Below, in pieces: positions 6,702 to 6,883 of a DNA stretch of 6,883 nucleotides (position 1 is the first letter of the stretch; each line of letters opens with the position of its first letter). The stretch is from the NCBI GenBank assembly GCA_030746455.1, contig JASLMQ010001050.1, forward strand, positions 1 to 6,883, in the 5' to 3' direction. Both the position numbers and the translations under genes were made by a program. The stretch comes from Candidatus Latescibacterota bacterium (GTDB taxonomy: Bacteria; Latescibacterota; UBA2968; GCA-2709665). The notes under the pieces are model-generated. The model saw only the letters and a list, made by a program, of their open reading frames with translations. It made no database searches and was not told the origin of the DNA.

Positions 6702-6883
6702 ATGAAGGACGGAGGTCAGAAGTCGACAACGAACAGGCAGGAAACCGAACTGCCCGAGGAGCTGGGTCATTACGGAAGAGGCGGCAACCGACCCCTATCT
6801 CTGTTGGACCAGATCGAATTGGGGACACTCGACCTCGATCTGGCAGCCTGGCTGGTATCCCACATATCGCGTGGGGCCTCCTT
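6702..6883 (+). CDS. Start of an unrecognised gene, cut off by the right edge
   Basis: The frame opens at ATG 6702 and stays open to the edge, giving 60 complete codons. The first 20 or so residues are polar (MKDGGQKSTTNRQETELPEE), with no signal peptide or membrane segment. A more structured part follows: LGHYGRGGNRPLSLLDQIEL, then GTLDLDLAAWLVSHISRGAS. The second stretch looks like a helix leading into a strand, and faintly recalls the lead-in to a P-loop in some ATPases, but no Walker motif falls inside the window, so this is a guess. It is a complete start with a strong ribosome binding site, separated from the GH20-type gene by 165 bases. Nothing visible links it to glycan breakdown, so it may begin a new transcription unit. 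Confidence 0.6.
   Translation, partial: MKDGGQKSTTNRQETELPEELGHYGRGGNRPLSLLDQIELGTLDLDLAAWLVSHISRGAS

Overview
The window is high-GC bacterial DNA (clearly above 60% G+C by eye), densely coded on the + strand with good Shine-Dalgarno sequences. It holds part of a polysaccharide-utilisation locus. In order: the 3' end of a right-handed beta-helix (GH28-like) gene; a complete sulfatase closely resembling animal arylsulfatase K; a second, arylsulfatase-A-type sulfatase split by one in-frame TGA; a complete three-part GH20-type hexosaminidase; and the 5' end of an unrecognised gene. There are no RNA genes, CRISPR arrays, insertion sequences or integrase genes. The minus-strand reading frames look like shadows of these genes.

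Layout. Bases 1-584 encode the C-terminal coils of the beta-helix protein. After 22 bases comes sulfatase 1 (607-2079). An 82-base gap leads to sulfatase 2 (2162-3262, with its C-terminal part continuing in the same frame to 3664 after the TGA). A 196-base gap with a small perfect hairpin precedes the GH20-type enzyme (3861-6536). Then a 165-base gap with nested inverted repeats precedes a gene that starts at 6702 and runs off the right edge. The first four genes share direction, theme and short spacing, so they are probably co-transcribed, though the 196-base gap could hold a separate promoter.

How the genes could work together. Sulfatase 1 looks like a uronate-2-O-sulfatase (the established activity of human ARSK), sulfatase 2 would remove another ester sulfate, the GH20 enzyme would release a terminal beta-linked N-acetylhexosamine, and the beta-helix protein may cleave or bind a uronate-containing chain. 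Together this points to stepwise exo-degradation of a sulfated, hexosamine- and uronate-containing glycan such as a glycosaminoglycan or similar marine polymer. That is inference from families; no substrate is proven. None of the three complete or nearly complete enzymes has a visible signal peptide, so the sequence as read suggests work on imported oligosaccharides. The formylglycine-generating enzyme the sulfatases require is not in the window, nor are transporters or regulators.

Organism. TGA is used as a normal stop by sulfatase 1 and the GH20 gene, so the code is standard. Sulfatase-rich, high-GC loci of this style are typical of Planctomycetes/Verrucomicrobia/Lentisphaerae and of candidate phyla such as Poribacteria, Latescibacteria or Hydrogenedentes. 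The sequence alone does not allow me to choose.

The main points of interest are the bacterial ARSK-like sulfatase with a changed metal-ligand motif and the single nonsense codon in sulfatase 2. I see no evidence of a wholly new type of system.
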